Position numbers and translations under genes: made by a program. Below are positions 21,215 to 33,916 of a stretch of DNA of 64,000 nucleotides, piece by piece. Positions within the stretch are counted from its first letter, which is position 1. The number at the start of each line of letters is the position of its first letter. The DNA comes from Hemibagrus wyckioides (lineage: Eukaryota; Chordata; Actinopteri; Siluriformes; Bagridae): contig NC_080731.1 of NCBI RefSeq assembly GCF_019097595.1, positions 11,192,571 to 11,256,570 of the forward strand, in the 5' to 3' direction. Under the pieces are notes generated by a model, which worked only from the letters and a program-made list of their open reading frames with translations, ran no database searches and had not been told where the DNA came from.

Positions 21215-22116
21215 AAGCATCATATAGATGAACTCTTACAGTGGCTGTGTATGGACAGGTGTATCCTTGGCATTCATTGAGCTGGAGTGATTTTGTTATC
21301 AGTGTAACTTTAGGGGAAGGAGCCCATGTCGCGCGTGAATCCGAGGGAAATAATAATATTGGTGATGGAAGGCCATCTGATTGGCGTTTCCATGGTTACT
21401 CGGCGGCGCCCTTGCGGGGACGGTGCGCTTTGTGCGTCTCTCCCCCGCGCGCCCATTCAACTAAAACAACGGGGAGCCTCCTTTAAAAAACACTCAATTG
21501 TCAAAACTATAAACCGTTCATGTAATCTTGATGCGTTTTGATTTACCATCATGGAAGAGGTTTATTTAATCCATTGAGCGACTTTATGAACACGCACCTG
21601 TTTTCCACACTGGGTCCGAGGCGCCTTCTCTTTGTCCCGTTTCCTCCATTTTAGAGTGATTTACGCGATAGTGTAATCCTAATAGCTGCGCGCGGGGGCA
21701 GGACTCGAGGTCATAGGTCATAATGGTTTCTTTATCTTTGTTTTGTTTTGTTTTTGACAAAGATTTCTCCTTGTGTTTACTCTTTCTAGATTTCTGCATT
21801 TCTCTCTGTCTTTCTTTAAGACAACCGTTCTTTAAGACAACACTGTGCACATCCATCTTTTTGTCTCCATTACTACTAAACCACCAAAACTGGTTAAAAA
21901 TAATATTTACTAGTAATACTGTCCCCTGTCTTCCAACTATCATCTATACAAACAGTCTGAGCCTATTTTAATGTGATGTCAGTTTCTATAAAAGTTGTAA
22001 TCCAGGGGTAACTCTACCTATGAACTTCTGCTGTGATTGTAAAGACTGCCATGTCCTTATCCCAGGAATCCTATTTACAATATACTCATCGATCCTTTTA
22101 GAATTTTTTTTTTTCA

Positions 22117-22470
22117 GTTCAATTCAATTCAATTTTATTTTTGTATAGCGCTTTTAACAGTGGACAGCAGCTTTACACAACATAAGAAACATAGTATGAA
22201 AGATTAAGATTAATGTTAATCCCTATTGAGCAAGCCTGAGGCGACTGTGGCAAGGAAAAACTTCCTTAGATGGTATGAGAAAGAAACCTTGAGAGAAACC
22301 AGACTCAAAAGAGAACCCAGCCTCATTTGGGTGACACTGGAGAGTGTGATTATAAATTATTATAAAACACCGGAGCATGTGATTATGAATAATGTCCTTT
22401 CTACAGTCACATACAGTCAGTTGGAGTTGTGTGATGCAGATAAAGCATATGTATATTAGAATGTTATTGT
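22117..22470 (-). repeat. Teleost interspersed repeat family B, copy 1
   Basis: Begins with (AATTC)n and 'GTATAGCGCTTTTAACAGTGG', then 'GAGCAAGCCTGAGGCGACTG' and 'AAACCTTGAGAGAAACCAGA'. The same blocks occur in the same order, sometimes reversed, at 22560, 38775, 48505 and 57208. The pentamer tail suggests a retroposon 3' end. I do not recognise the exact family. Confidence 0.75.
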
Positions 22471-22559
22471 GTGTATTAATTAGGAGGTTGTTGTCATCCT
22501 CAAAGTCCACATAGGGTTTTTTTTTTTTAAGGAAAACATAAAGAGCAAGGATTTATAAT

Positions 22560-22745
22560 CCCATTATTCGATGTTTGGGTTCCCGCAAGGTTCTTTTCTT
22601 CTGTTCATCTTATGGGATTTTCATTGCTACTGTTGCCTCTGGTTTGCTCATTAGGGATCTACATCTACATCCAGATTTCTGTCAAGCTGCTTTGTGACAA
22701 TATCTAGTAAAGAGTTTTACACATATCGAATTTAATTGAATCAAT
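22560..22745 (+). repeat. Teleost interspersed repeat family B, copy 2 (degenerate)
   Basis: Contains 'TTTGCTCATTAGGGATCTAC', 'CAAGCTGCTTTGTGACAATA' and a TTTAATTGAATCAATTC tail: family B in the opposite orientation to copy 1, about 90 bp away. Confidence 0.6.
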
Positions 22746-23017
22746 TCTTTGTTTTGACTCAAGTAGTTTGCCCAATATGATGAAGTTATTGCAACATAGC
22801 AAATAAATAGGACTACTATATAGTATTTAGTGTATCTGTGATATCTGGCTACAATTGCTGGCTTCAGAATGAAAAAAGGAGGGGAGAATTAGTTAACATA
22901 TTCAGTCTATGTCTTTTATTCAGACTGTTTAGATTCTGTGGTGGTTTTTACCAGCAGGCGGCATGGGATGTGAGAGAAAAGAGCAACCAAGTGGTCAGCT
23001 TTATTTTCTTAAAACCT

Positions 23018-23138
23018 CAGTTGTTAAGGCTTTGGCTATTTGGTTTTGAGTAAGTTGTGAGTTCAAAGTAAGAATCAATTTCATCTTGTCTCAGTTGTAA
23101 GACACTTTGGATAAAATCATTAGCCGTATATGGCAATG
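23018..23138 (+). repeat. Degenerate tRNA-derived SINE
   Basis: Shows the order 'GGCTTTGGCTATTTGG', 'GTTGTGAGTTCAAA' (B-box-like) and 'GTAAGACACTTTGGATAAAA', as in the better copy at 36715-36875. Confidence 0.45.
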
Positions 23139-25463
23139 GAAAATGGTCAGCTTTATTTTTTCAAAATGTCGAACAGCTGTTTTCAAAATTAAGGAGAAGG
23201 CAAGCACCAGTTTATTAGCTTTTAACAGGTGGTTAGCATCATGAGTTAGCAGAGTTTAAAAACAAATAACTTAATGTTGCCTACATACATTTATTAGCAA
23301 TGACGCTGTGCTAGCTTGGTATTTATTTGCCATTGGTTGTGATCATGTGCTTATATGTATCCGTGTGTATATTATTTATTACTGTACTAAATAACTATTT
23401 CTCGGTTTGTCTTTGAGCCATTGAGTTTCACGTTTGTGCTTTAGCCAGAGTGTGACAAGCCATAAACAGCACTTCCATTGATGAGGTGCTAAGACTCTGA
23501 TTGATGTTTGTGGGACATAAACAGACCACACAAGGGCCACACATGATGGAAGAGCAGCAGGTGTACTGGAACAAAAGAAAGAGTCGTCCATACAGCACAG
23601 TAGCACAGGCTAAGCTAATGGCTCCTCTGTACTCGCGGTGAAGCAGACGCTCTGGGCCGTCTTTTACTAAGCGTAGCTTAAGCTCCAGCACTGTGGAGGA
23701 CAACAGAAATTTCTAGAAAATGTTTTAAATATTCACCAATCTTTCAAGACTTGCCACCTCCGTTATCTTTTTGTATATCAACGACATGTGTTTTTCTTCG
23801 GCGCTCGTTTAGCTAATCCATATGTTTAAGTCATTACCAAGGAAAATTATAAGTGAGGCTAAATGTGATGTCTCTTGACATTTATGAACAAAATGTGAAG
23901 GCTGTTTTCTTCATTAAAAAAGTCATATCTAGACACAGTTTTTAATTTAATCTTTGACACATTGCATTTATGCCCAAATGCCTATTTAATAAAGTAGTAT
24001 TATAGTATAGTAGTCATAGATTATCAATTTATTTCTTTTTCCTTCACATTAGTCAAACTCAAGATGACATCTTTTCAATCTCTGATGTAATAAATACGTG
24101 TTGATAAATAAATGATGTAAAACCTCTCATAGCCCAAGAAGCAAAACAATTCAGAATAAAGTTGGCATTAGTTCCAGTCTGGTTGAGATTTCCACACCTT
24201 CTGAACCGACATAGCAGGGTTCCAATCTGGATCCTACTTTCCCACCAGATTGGGGCCTCCGCTAAAACAAAGTGGCCACGCAAGACGCTGAGCTCTGGGG
24301 AGAGGATGAATTCAGCTGGTGAAAACGCTCCACAAAGAGCGCGAACCCGGAGCAGAATAGCGACGCAGTGGGAATATGCCACTGAGCTTTACTTTGCATC
24401 TTCTTATTGAATACCCAAGCAGGATTTTGTGTGAAATATTTATATGATGAATGTTAGGTGCTTGACTCCTGTGTATTTGTTACTGTCATTTTTTATACCA
24501 AACCTGTGGAATTGGTACCTTACTTAACCTTACAGACCACACCTCAGCAATATCCTTTCAGCAATATCCTTTTAAGACTGCACACTTTAAATATTTTTGT
24601 TCTATTTTATTTTCATTTCATTTAGAAAGGGTTTATATGTATTTTAAAAAATTCTTTTTAAAAAATTTGGTGTAAAAATAATCCAAATTTATTTTATTTT
24701 AATACAGAAAGTGTATGTATGAATAAATAATTAAAAAAAATTAATCATGAAAATTATTGGGAAGATCCCTATTTAAAGAGTTAATCTTACGCAATAGTTA
24801 CTGAGTTTGTGACGTGACCTGAAAAATTGCTTTAAATATTGGCGAATTGTCCAGTGAAGGATTCCATACAAATTAGTTTCAACACACAAAATCACAGAAA
24901 CCCTAATCATTAGTTTTTTGACTAGCTTAACGTTTTACATGTCTTTGCTGAAATCATTTAAAGAATGCAAATGTGGAAAATACTGACACAATTGTTTTAC
25001 GCGAATAATGTTTGACAGCTTAGAGGTTTTTAATAACAAATCATTTACATTGTTATCAGTTTTAGAAATAGAAAACTTCTCATTCAACACTTTTCTCCTC
25101 CACAATCATTCAAATCTTACGAAACAATATTTCATGTTACTTGCTAACTGAATGAGTATCAGTCATTTTTGTCACTACCTAGGATTTTATAAATTACCAA
25201 AACCTATAAATTAATATACATATAAAAATCAATATACATATCAAAATCTGTAAACAGAAAGAAAGGCACAATTTAATGTACCCTAAATCTTTTGAAGCAC
25301 TGAACTGTGACCTGTGCCATGGGTTAAATTGAAGAGCAAGCAACATGCTGGATTTTCATCGATTGAGCTTGATTACAAGTGTTTACTCATAATAAATACA
25401 CAGGGACCGGATTACTAACTTATGCACACACATACTTTTGATGTATTTATCTGATGTGTTTAT

Positions 25464-25575
25464 CTAAAATCCGCTTACAGTTGAGACAGGATCCAGCTGA
25501 GTTGCTCTACCAGTGATTTACCAGTTAACTTAGTGGTGCTAGGATTTGAACTTGACCCAAGAGACACCGCTGCCC
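25464..25575 (-). repeat. Degenerate tRNA-derived SINE, minus strand
   Basis: Reads 'TTACAGTTGAGACAGGATCC' and then 'GTGCTAGGATTTGAACTTGA'. On the minus strand this gives a B-box-like GTTCAAATCC in the order expected for the 36715 SINE family. Confidence 0.45.
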
Positions 25576-25701
25576 ACTTTGCATAAATGTAGTATTTTCT
25601 GTGGTCATTTTGGTGCTTAGCTTACCAAATTTCCCCTTTAAATACAAAAAGGATACTAATATTTTCCGCATAACTTCTAAAGTATATATAAATATATGCT
25701 T

Positions 25702-26013
25702 TATGGCTGCATAGTGGTGCAGTTTGTATCATCGCCACCTCATAGCTCCAGGTTTGATCCTGACATCAGGTAACGTCCTGTGCATGTTTTCCTCTGAGTT
25801 CTCCATCTCCTAAAATCAAACCAGTGGGGTGATTAGCGTGACTAAATAAATAGGTGTGAATGAGCATGTAAATGAGTGTGAGAATGCATGCCGCTCTGCA
25901 GTGGACCAGCGTCCTATCCAGAGTATTCCTGCACCGCACTTAGTGTTCCTGGGATAGACTCCAATTCCACCACGACCCTGAGGGATAAAGCTAAAAGTGG
26001 ATGAATAATGAAA
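25702..26013 (+). repeat. SINE-like teleost repeat, family A, copy 2
   Basis: Starts TATGGCTGCATAGTGGTGCAG, passes a B-box-like GGTTTGATCCTGA, 'GGTGTGAATGAGCATGTAAA' and 'GTCCTATCCAGAGTATTCCT', and ends GGATGAATAATGAAAG. Collinear with the copy at 4880-5184. Confidence 0.75.
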
Positions 26014-26106
26014 GTCTAGGTTTAATCTTCTTCAAGACATTAGTCCTTGCATTTCTTCACTATTTTCTTCTGTGTTCAAAAACAGTAGAAAGATTTAGAG
26101 CTTAGA

Positions 26107-26137
26107 TGTGTGTTTTGTGTGTGTGTGTGTGTGTGTA
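26107..26137. repeat. (GT)n microsatellite
   Basis: Short, nearly perfect GT repeat. Confidence 0.9.
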
Positions 26138-27403
26138 TTTTCTATATATTCTTTTCTCTTTCCTACCTGTATAGGTCATTTCTATTTATGTTAATCGTAT
26201 TTCTTATTCAGTATTTTTATGACAGTCAGAAAAAAGCTAATAAAATAAAATTTGAATTAACAATCTAACTGGATTTCAACAAAAGTCACATAGAGTCAAT
26301 ATCGACTTATTGAACCCGGAACAGGTTTAGTGTTTTAATGTAGAGGAGTTAAGAAGGGGGTCGCAAATTTATGAAGCTAAGCTTGTTCCTTGATTTATTT
26401 TTTTTTTCATTTACTTCCCCATCAAAGGGAAAAGGTAAGTTCAGTGGTAAAGGGTACAAATGGCAGTGAGTTGAAAATCTGCGAGGATGGATGGAGGGCT
26501 CAGGGATTAGGCAACCACACAAATGAAACTGTTATGAATCCACACAAATACACAGTAAGCTCAAAGCAGAGGTTGGATTCTTTCTTTCCCTGGCTTTGTC
26601 CCATTTTTCTGCCGTGGTATCCACAGCCACTCTTTCTCCATCCTTTCTCTATGGCTCTTTCTTCTTCCCACCACCAGAAAGGTTCCTCCCCATTGTGTTT
26701 CGTCATGGTGAAAGAATTTCTGAAGTGGAAGGATTTGAACTGAATCCGGGATCATGCAAAGACCTCCGCTGACCAGTGAGTGCTGAATTCAGTGCTACTG
26801 CCTCCTCTGACTCGTCTCCACACGTTAAGGCGGTGAATGACTGGCTTTATAGAAAGGGATAGTCGTTACTGGTGAGTCAGACTAAATGACAAAACAGGTG
26901 ATGGCATTTCTAGGCAATAAAGGAGTGTTGACTTCTGAGTGTTTCCTCAGCCAGTGAGAAGTTATCCCTGATTCCAAATCAGCTCAGAGGGCTCCGCTTG
27001 CTCAGGCATTTTTTTCCATCCACAATCCAGCCATCTGTCCGAGCGCTGGCAAACTCGCCAGATTGAAGAGACCACGGCAGGAGTTTCCCACACCTCTCCT
27101 CTGCTGAAGGGGTCTTGGAGGGGAGACGAAGTGAGAGAAAGAGACCTAACTGTCTGAATGGGGGTTTGATTCGGGCTAGGAGGAGTTCTCGTGTGGAAAA
27201 AAGGGGCGTTGGAGTGGAAAAAAAAAGAAAGAAAAAAAAAAAGAAAAACAATGTTGCAAGAAAAGAAAGAACACAACAGTGAGATTCATGGTTTAAAAAA
27301 GAAGGAAAAAAGTCTGCACGTTTTTGTGTGGTGGTCAGTGAATCGAGTGCTCCCTTCTACTCCGCTGATTCTCTCTGTCTCTCTTACCAGACGCTCACAC
27401 ACA

Positions 27404-27428
27404 GACACACACACACACACACACACAC
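27404..27428. repeat. (CA)n microsatellite
   Basis: Nearly perfect CA repeat, in the probable adgrv1 first intron. Confidence 0.9.
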
Positions 27429-29286
27429 TCCACACCCATCGCTTCTGTGTGTGCAGCTACAAAGAAAGGCAATTAGCATTTCAGCCAGGCTCAACTGGCT
27501 ATGTCTGATGAAGTAATAAGCTTTATAATTTGTTTTTTTTTTCCTCATGCAGGCTACCATTTGTGAGGCTGGCCCTCGTTTAATCCTATAAAAGTAGTTT
27601 TCTCTTCCCTTCTAGACATTGTTTGCCACAATAGCTAATCAGTCATGGAGCGCTGTGGCTCCAGGAGCATTCGCAATGTGATTTTCAATGGGATCCTTTC
27701 TTGTGTTCGCAGCTCACAAATTGAGAGCAAAGAAAAGTCATTGTGTTTTTGGGAACAAGAATAGGAGATGCCTTTGGAACAAGCCGAATTGGGCAGAAAG
27801 CAAACCAGAGACCATCTCTTCAAAATCTACCCTATATTTCTCTCGTTCCCCTTCACTCTCTGGCCAGTGCAGACTTGATTGGCATTTAGTCCTTACAAAG
27901 GAGGTGAAACACTTGGATAAAAGTACCATATGACGATATATGACAAGAGCTGTTCATGCATTTCTAGAAAAGATTTTTGTTTTCTTTCCTCCCTCTTTCA
28001 GAACGACATCTGCTCCCACTCAGACCTCTCAGTATTCAAACATACACAAACACACAAATGCACTCACACTTTTTTTTTTCTTCACTTGCGCTCTAATTCT
28101 AGGTTAACTATATGGTCCAAAAATAAGAATGTTTTGGGCAGGGTTCTGCCAAATTAGTGTTTAACCAGTGAAACTGAGGGGTTTCAAAAAATCCTACACT
28201 GGTTTAATGATGTATGTTTTAGCCTTAGTCCTTTATTAAATTTCTTAATTCCCCCCTGAACGCAAGATGCCCAGGACAGCAGCTTACCTAAAAATACCTT
28301 ATGGGAAGCGTGAGTGGCAATTATTGGCTTCTGAGCACTCCATATAGATCAGCTCTGAGGTTTGCCAGAGCCCCCCAAAAGAGGCTGGTTACTGAGGCAA
28401 CAGAGCGTGTCATGAGAAATGAGAGCGTCTTATTTTTGTTACATATCCAAGAGTTAGTGCACAAATGTTTCAGTGGTGTGGTTTCCATCATGCAAATTTT
28501 AAATAAGAGCATGAGGAAACCAAGATGGAAATAAGAGAATGAAAACAGGCCTTGATATCACGTAGGTTGAGGGAAATGAGGCGGTGTATTGACAACAGAG
28601 GTGCCAGCATCTGTGGTATAATTGTTGAAATGTGACTGAAAAGCCAATTCACTGAAGGGGAAAGGACATGGCATTTGAAATAAATGCACAGTGTCCTTCA
28701 TTAGCAGTAATTTTCACCTTGTGCCAACTTTATTTATTTGAGAATTTGTGACATTTGAATTCATAAGGCTCTGTATTTTGAGACAGTGAAAAACAGGAAG
28801 GCAGAACAGTGGTCTCATTGGTCAGTAAATAATGGAGGAGCTGCTTATTATTAAATAGCGGTCACACCAGAATATTGCCTTGCTGTTTTTTTGTTGCTTG
28901 GCACACATTTCGGGGAGGGAACGAGTCCACCAACAAATGCTGGAGTTTTTGTGGTAAAAAATAAAGTTTTTTTTTTTTTTCTCACTGCCTGTGAGAATAT
29001 TCATGGTTAGCAGTGTTGGCATCTCTGAAGTACAATGACTCATTTTGTCTTTTGCACATCTTTCTGAAATTTGCTAAAAATCTGAGCAGCATTTGGATGT
29101 CTAAGACTGTCTGGTCCCTTCAACTTTCCCAGTCAAAAAGGAAATTTGTTGCACTCGTATGGATTGATGACTTGTATGGCTTGGCCCGGCTGAGGTTGCC
29201 AAATGCACAGATTTTGCCAGTTCAAAAGCTAAGTGATATTTAATGGTGGATCATGACGCCAGTGTCTTTATGAATCTGCTTAGCAC

Positions 29287-29340
29287 TCAATTTCTAATGG
29301 TTATACAATAGCATATCAATTTCTAATGGTTATACAATAG
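29287..29340. repeat. Tandem duplication, 25-bp unit
   Basis: The 25-bp unit beginning TCAATTTCTAATGG and ending ATACAATAG occurs at 29287-29311 and 29316-29340, with CATA between. The copies are identical. Confidence 0.95.
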
Positions 29341-30638
29341 GATAACAATGTTCAGCTACTACAGGATGACTCAAGCAGCCTCTAGTTGCTGAGTCACCAA
29401 GGATCAGCTTTGACCAGCATAACATTAGAGCCTTAACCTTGTGCATGGATTAATCTCCAGAGATCAACTGGCACCTCCAGCTAGACTAATCTGCCTTCTG
29501 CATATATCTAAGCATTTAATGTTATTTTTTGTCAAGATCAGGTCTGTACTTTGGTGTTTCACATACCAGCACCTGGTAGACCAACCACCTGTTGGCCTCT
29601 GATTGCCAGCTTGGAGGAAAAAAACATGACCACAGACTCCCTTACTATTTTGCACAAGTCATAAGATTTGGTTTTTATTAGTTGACATGAGTTCACATCC
29701 ATGTGCACTTGCATATGCTATGATCTTTTGACTTATTAGTTGCTCAAACTTGCCACAGCCTCATCAGTAAGGTTTTTAAAAAAGTAAAGAGATTATGAGA
29801 TGCAAGACAAGTCTGCAATTTCCATTCTGCAAGCCACTTTAAATCAAGACTGGACAAGATGTGACATTTTTTAATGGAATTTGTTCTTGCATTTGGTTGT
29901 ATAAGGCTGAATTGTCCATGATCATTACAATATCAAACCACATCATCTCACACTCACATATAATTGCATCTGGGAGCATACATAAACACTTACAAGCATA
30001 CACACCTTACCAGCAACATCCTGGAGCATACCCACACACATGGGTTTCTCAACTCTGGCTGTGAAGGCTTAGTGATTGAATAATTGATGCTAAGATTACA
30101 GATCCTAGGGGTAACCCAAGAGGCAGGCACTGGGCTACAGAGCAAGGTCGTAACCATACACTTCATCACATCTTCAGCCAGCTGATCTAGTGTAATTGCT
30201 TAAGTCTCAGTTACATTACGGCCATGGCTGCCATTTGAACCTACTACCAAGTCACCCTTGAGGGCCCTGGGTTCAAGGCCTTCCCCTGTTTATTACATAG
30301 GGTGGAAAAAAACACTCTATATATTAAGTACAATTAACCTCCTATGGTTACCCAGAAGGGTGTTTTCTCTTCAAACTTTGATCTGATAAGCTTCTGAATT
30401 ATGTAGCTTAATCTGTATTAACAAAAAAGTGCTGAGTTCATTGTAATCAAGTTTCCTGGCATGAACAAGCAGGCATTTTTAAAAGAGAGTAATTCCAGAG
30501 GGCTGCTTCTGAAAAAAAAAAGAAATAATATAAATCTTCAGAAGCGTTCGGCCATGGAAAATGAAGGACACGGGAAGCTGGAGTCATTTGTGCATGAATG
30601 GTTGTCTCATAGCTCACAAAAAAAGATAATAAAAGACA

Positions 30639-30678
30639 GGGAAAGAGAGAGAGAGAAAGAGAGAGAGAGAAAGAGAGA
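30639..30678. repeat. (GA)n microsatellite
   Basis: GA repeat with AAAG interruptions; the arginine-glutamate frame across it is a translation of the repeat. Confidence 0.92.
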
Positions 30679-33600
30679 TAAGAATCATAGTCTCAACCTT
30701 CCAACTCTGAATAGATCTCTGTTATTTGTCTTGGTACTAAGCACTGACTTTGAATTTTTTTATATTTCATTGTCTGGAAAGTTGTAGTAGCCCGCAGCCA
30801 TCAAATAATTGTACAGCAGTGTTTCCCTCTCCCAGTCCTGAGGTAGACCTACACTGAATGTTGTAGATGTTTTCCGACACCCACCACAGCTGACTCAGCT
30901 CATCAGCTTTTTAACAAGCCCTTCTTGAAGTTATTGGGTGTGTTATAGCAAGGAGAATACTAAAATGTGCAGTGCAGTTGTACTCAAGGTCTGCAGATGG
31001 GAAACAGTTGTAAGGCACAGCTCATGCCACCTGTCACACTTGCTTGTGAGGACCATGTTGTACTCACTTGTTGGCAGAGGCATCTCAGGAATTTTCTCAT
31101 TCACACTTAGACATCTGCACAATAGCTGGTCCTGGGGTCAGTCAAAGAGCCAGGCTGCCAGGTTCTTGGCCGCTCTAGGGCCTCCTGGTCACTGATAAAG
31201 TGTCTGATGTGACTCTGGCCAGTATGTCCTGTGGTGGGCTGGCAGACGATGAGGAGATCCTCACAGAGTCTTTATTTATCAGTGTCAAGAAGCATTGGTG
31301 ACGCTCCCATGGTGACCTTTTTGATGAAGGATGGCTTGGTTACCTCCAGTGAACCATTACAAAAGTGACAGAACTGAAATGTCTTGTGTTCTTGGCATGA
31401 TATAAATATGTGACACTGAGAGACTAAAGAATGTGATACATGAAACCCATTTGAAGATGCACAGATCAGTTCACTTCGATTTAGGGTTTGTTTAGTCTTG
31501 TATTTTAAAAAAGGTCTAGTATATTCCAGAATGTATCCACATTTATTTAGTCAAAACAGAAACTCAGAGAAAATTTAGCATACTTTAACATATTCATATT
31601 AAATACTAAGGTCATGATGTAATGTAGCCTCTTAACCAGGGTGTCAATGAAATCTGGTCAAGATTTGTTTGGGCATGAAATCTGACAGAAATGAAAAAAT
31701 AAATTTAGGAAACTTTAGGCTTAGGAAAATGATTAAGAATATCACCATTAATATTCCAATTATTATTACCATTTATTGCTATTTGGAATGTCTGCTGCAC
31801 AAAATCGGATATACAGTACATCTGCCCCCTTGAACAAAATGAAAAGTAGAGAAAAGATATGAAAAAAAGTGGAAAATTGAAAAGAAGTGCACATTGTCAT
31901 ATAGCAACATTAGCCACCTAAAGACCACACTGCACTAACGTTGACAGCTGTAATTAACCTAGCTAACAAGCAGAGCATTAGCAAGCTAGTAAACAGTAAT
32001 TATATTGTGTAAACCAGTAACTAGTTTCAAGCTAGCTAAATCGATTAATTATACTTTGTAAACAAGTTCACTTGTAACATGAAGCTAGTTTTTATGTAAT
32101 TAACCCCATTAGCTAGGATCCTAAAGGTTGCTAACAGTAGCCTAAATATTACAGCCTGGATCATCAGATAGTGATCATCATATACAAGATGCATCCCGGT
32201 GAGTTTTCTCTAGTTCTTCAACTTGTCCTCAACCACATTTTCAGTTGAGAAATAGAATAGTTGAAAGAAAAAAAAAACTTATTAAACACTGTAGCCATTC
32301 TCTATCGGCCCAATATAATGCCAGTCTGAATGTTTTGTGTGAAAACTGACACATGCTTCATCATCAGCAGTGTAGATGTAAATGTAGGGATTGAACTGTT
32401 TTACAATGGACATTGTGGTCGGATTATTAAATGAACCCTAGGGCAAGCACATGAAACGCAAGCTTAATATGGGTTTTACATTTAAACTTGGTACCTAATT
32501 ACAAATGCATTACTCTTTTCAACCATTGCTATTAGCATTGTTAATGTGCATGATGTGCAGCAGAGGGTGATAAGAGGCTAAGTGTGTCCAAGAGTTAGGA
32601 GTTTGAACGTGGCAGTCTGTGTGTTAAAGTGTATGACATATTGACGTGTTTAGTCTGGTGGGTTGGTGGGGGTGGTACTGTCTTGTCTAAATATTATGTA
32701 CTCCATGAGGATTTGACCCCAAATCAATTTGATGACCCTTGTAATACAGCATATAACTCTGTCTTAACATGGATGTAAATATCATCCACATATCTTCTAT
32801 TGTCACCTAGAGAAATGGAAATCTAGATATTCGATCTAAGTGAAGTAGTTCCCAACTCTAGTAGAGAGATGCAGCAAGCGTTGTGGCTTTTATCCCCAAA
32901 TCTCTTCACTATGTGCTGCTGACCATAATCACCCAAAACCAAATATGTGATAAATAAAATATCAAAATATGGTTGCAATTAGACATCCCTCTCACTGTTA
33001 AAGTAGCTCTACCAGTCTACAATCACACTAATTCTATGCAAGGAAGCTTAAGCAGAATAATCTTACATGGCACCTTGATGAAAGCCCCTCAGCTCTGAAT
33101 ACCCTTGTGGCCTAAATTAGCCCCAAATGATCTACCAGAAATGGAACATATGAAGAAGTGGATATTTCCAAAGTCCAACTTTCCTAAGCAATCTCCCTGC
33201 TGCCGAAATAAATAAGATACATGCACTCATTCATAGCAATGCTAGCGCATGTACGCACACACTTTTTAAGCTGTTTGTTTTGCTAGCCATGACAACTGCC
33301 GGGTAGCCGCCAAACATACTAGTCAATGTGAAGAGAGAAACCCGATCATTTTTTCCCAAACCAGATGAGGAAAAAGATCCCACTGACAGATGCGAGGTGA
33401 TTAACATCGTGTCTTGTATAAGAAAAAAAAACAACCCACAATAAACATGCAAATATCTTAAATAATGCTTAATGAAATGGCCACATGATTATGATACTCC
33501 TGTCTAATTCTAATTAAGCCAGAATATTACCATTCAGTCCAAAACAAGATTAAAATTCTACGCAAATATTTACCATTCACTCTACATTTCATACACAGAT

Positions 33601-33728
33601 GTACAATAGGATACTTTGCATATTTTTGCATAATAAAATCAGATGCTTTATTTTGTTATATCACAGCTTGCAGTTGATATTTATCTATAATGCAACTATT
33701 TAATCATCTGCCCATCTCTATTTTGCAG

Positions 33729-33916
33729 GAATGCCAGGGTTCCTGGCTCTAGCTGGCTTATTCCTGGTGCTCCTCATCCCCAGTGCCAGGTCAGAGTCTG
33801 CAGAGCTGAGGTTCCAGGGCCAGACGGAGTTCATGGTGAATGAGAGCAGCCGAGCTATAGTACGCCTTGTGGTGGAGAGGGTCGGAGACCCCATCAACGT
33901 CACTGCTCTAGTCCTG
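33729..33916 (+). CDS. adgrv1: adgrv1 coding exon 1 (signal peptide)
   Basis: Acceptor TTTTGCAG, then GA and the ATG at 33731. Encodes residues 1-62: hydrophobic signal MPGFLALAGLFLVLLIPSAR, then ELRFQGQTEFMVNESSRA, the first strand of Calx-beta 1. Donor GTAAGC, phase 0. Confidence 0.95.

Larger units (their letters stand above)
20877..33728 (+). other. adgrv1: Probable first intron of adgrv1 (12.9 kb)
   Basis: No coding sequence with family support was found on either strand. It contains repeats listed separately (CTTT run, two inverted copies of repeat family B, SINE relics, a family A copy, dinucleotide runs) and long unique-looking stretches, for example 26.4-28.9 kb and 31.4-33.2 kb. 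Its identity as one intron depends on the inferred 5' exon. Confidence 0.45.

Noticed and set aside
26962..27276. Minus-strand frames of 90-104 codons
   Set aside because: They depend on homopolymer T/A runs, are overlapped by another frame, and have no splice or family support.
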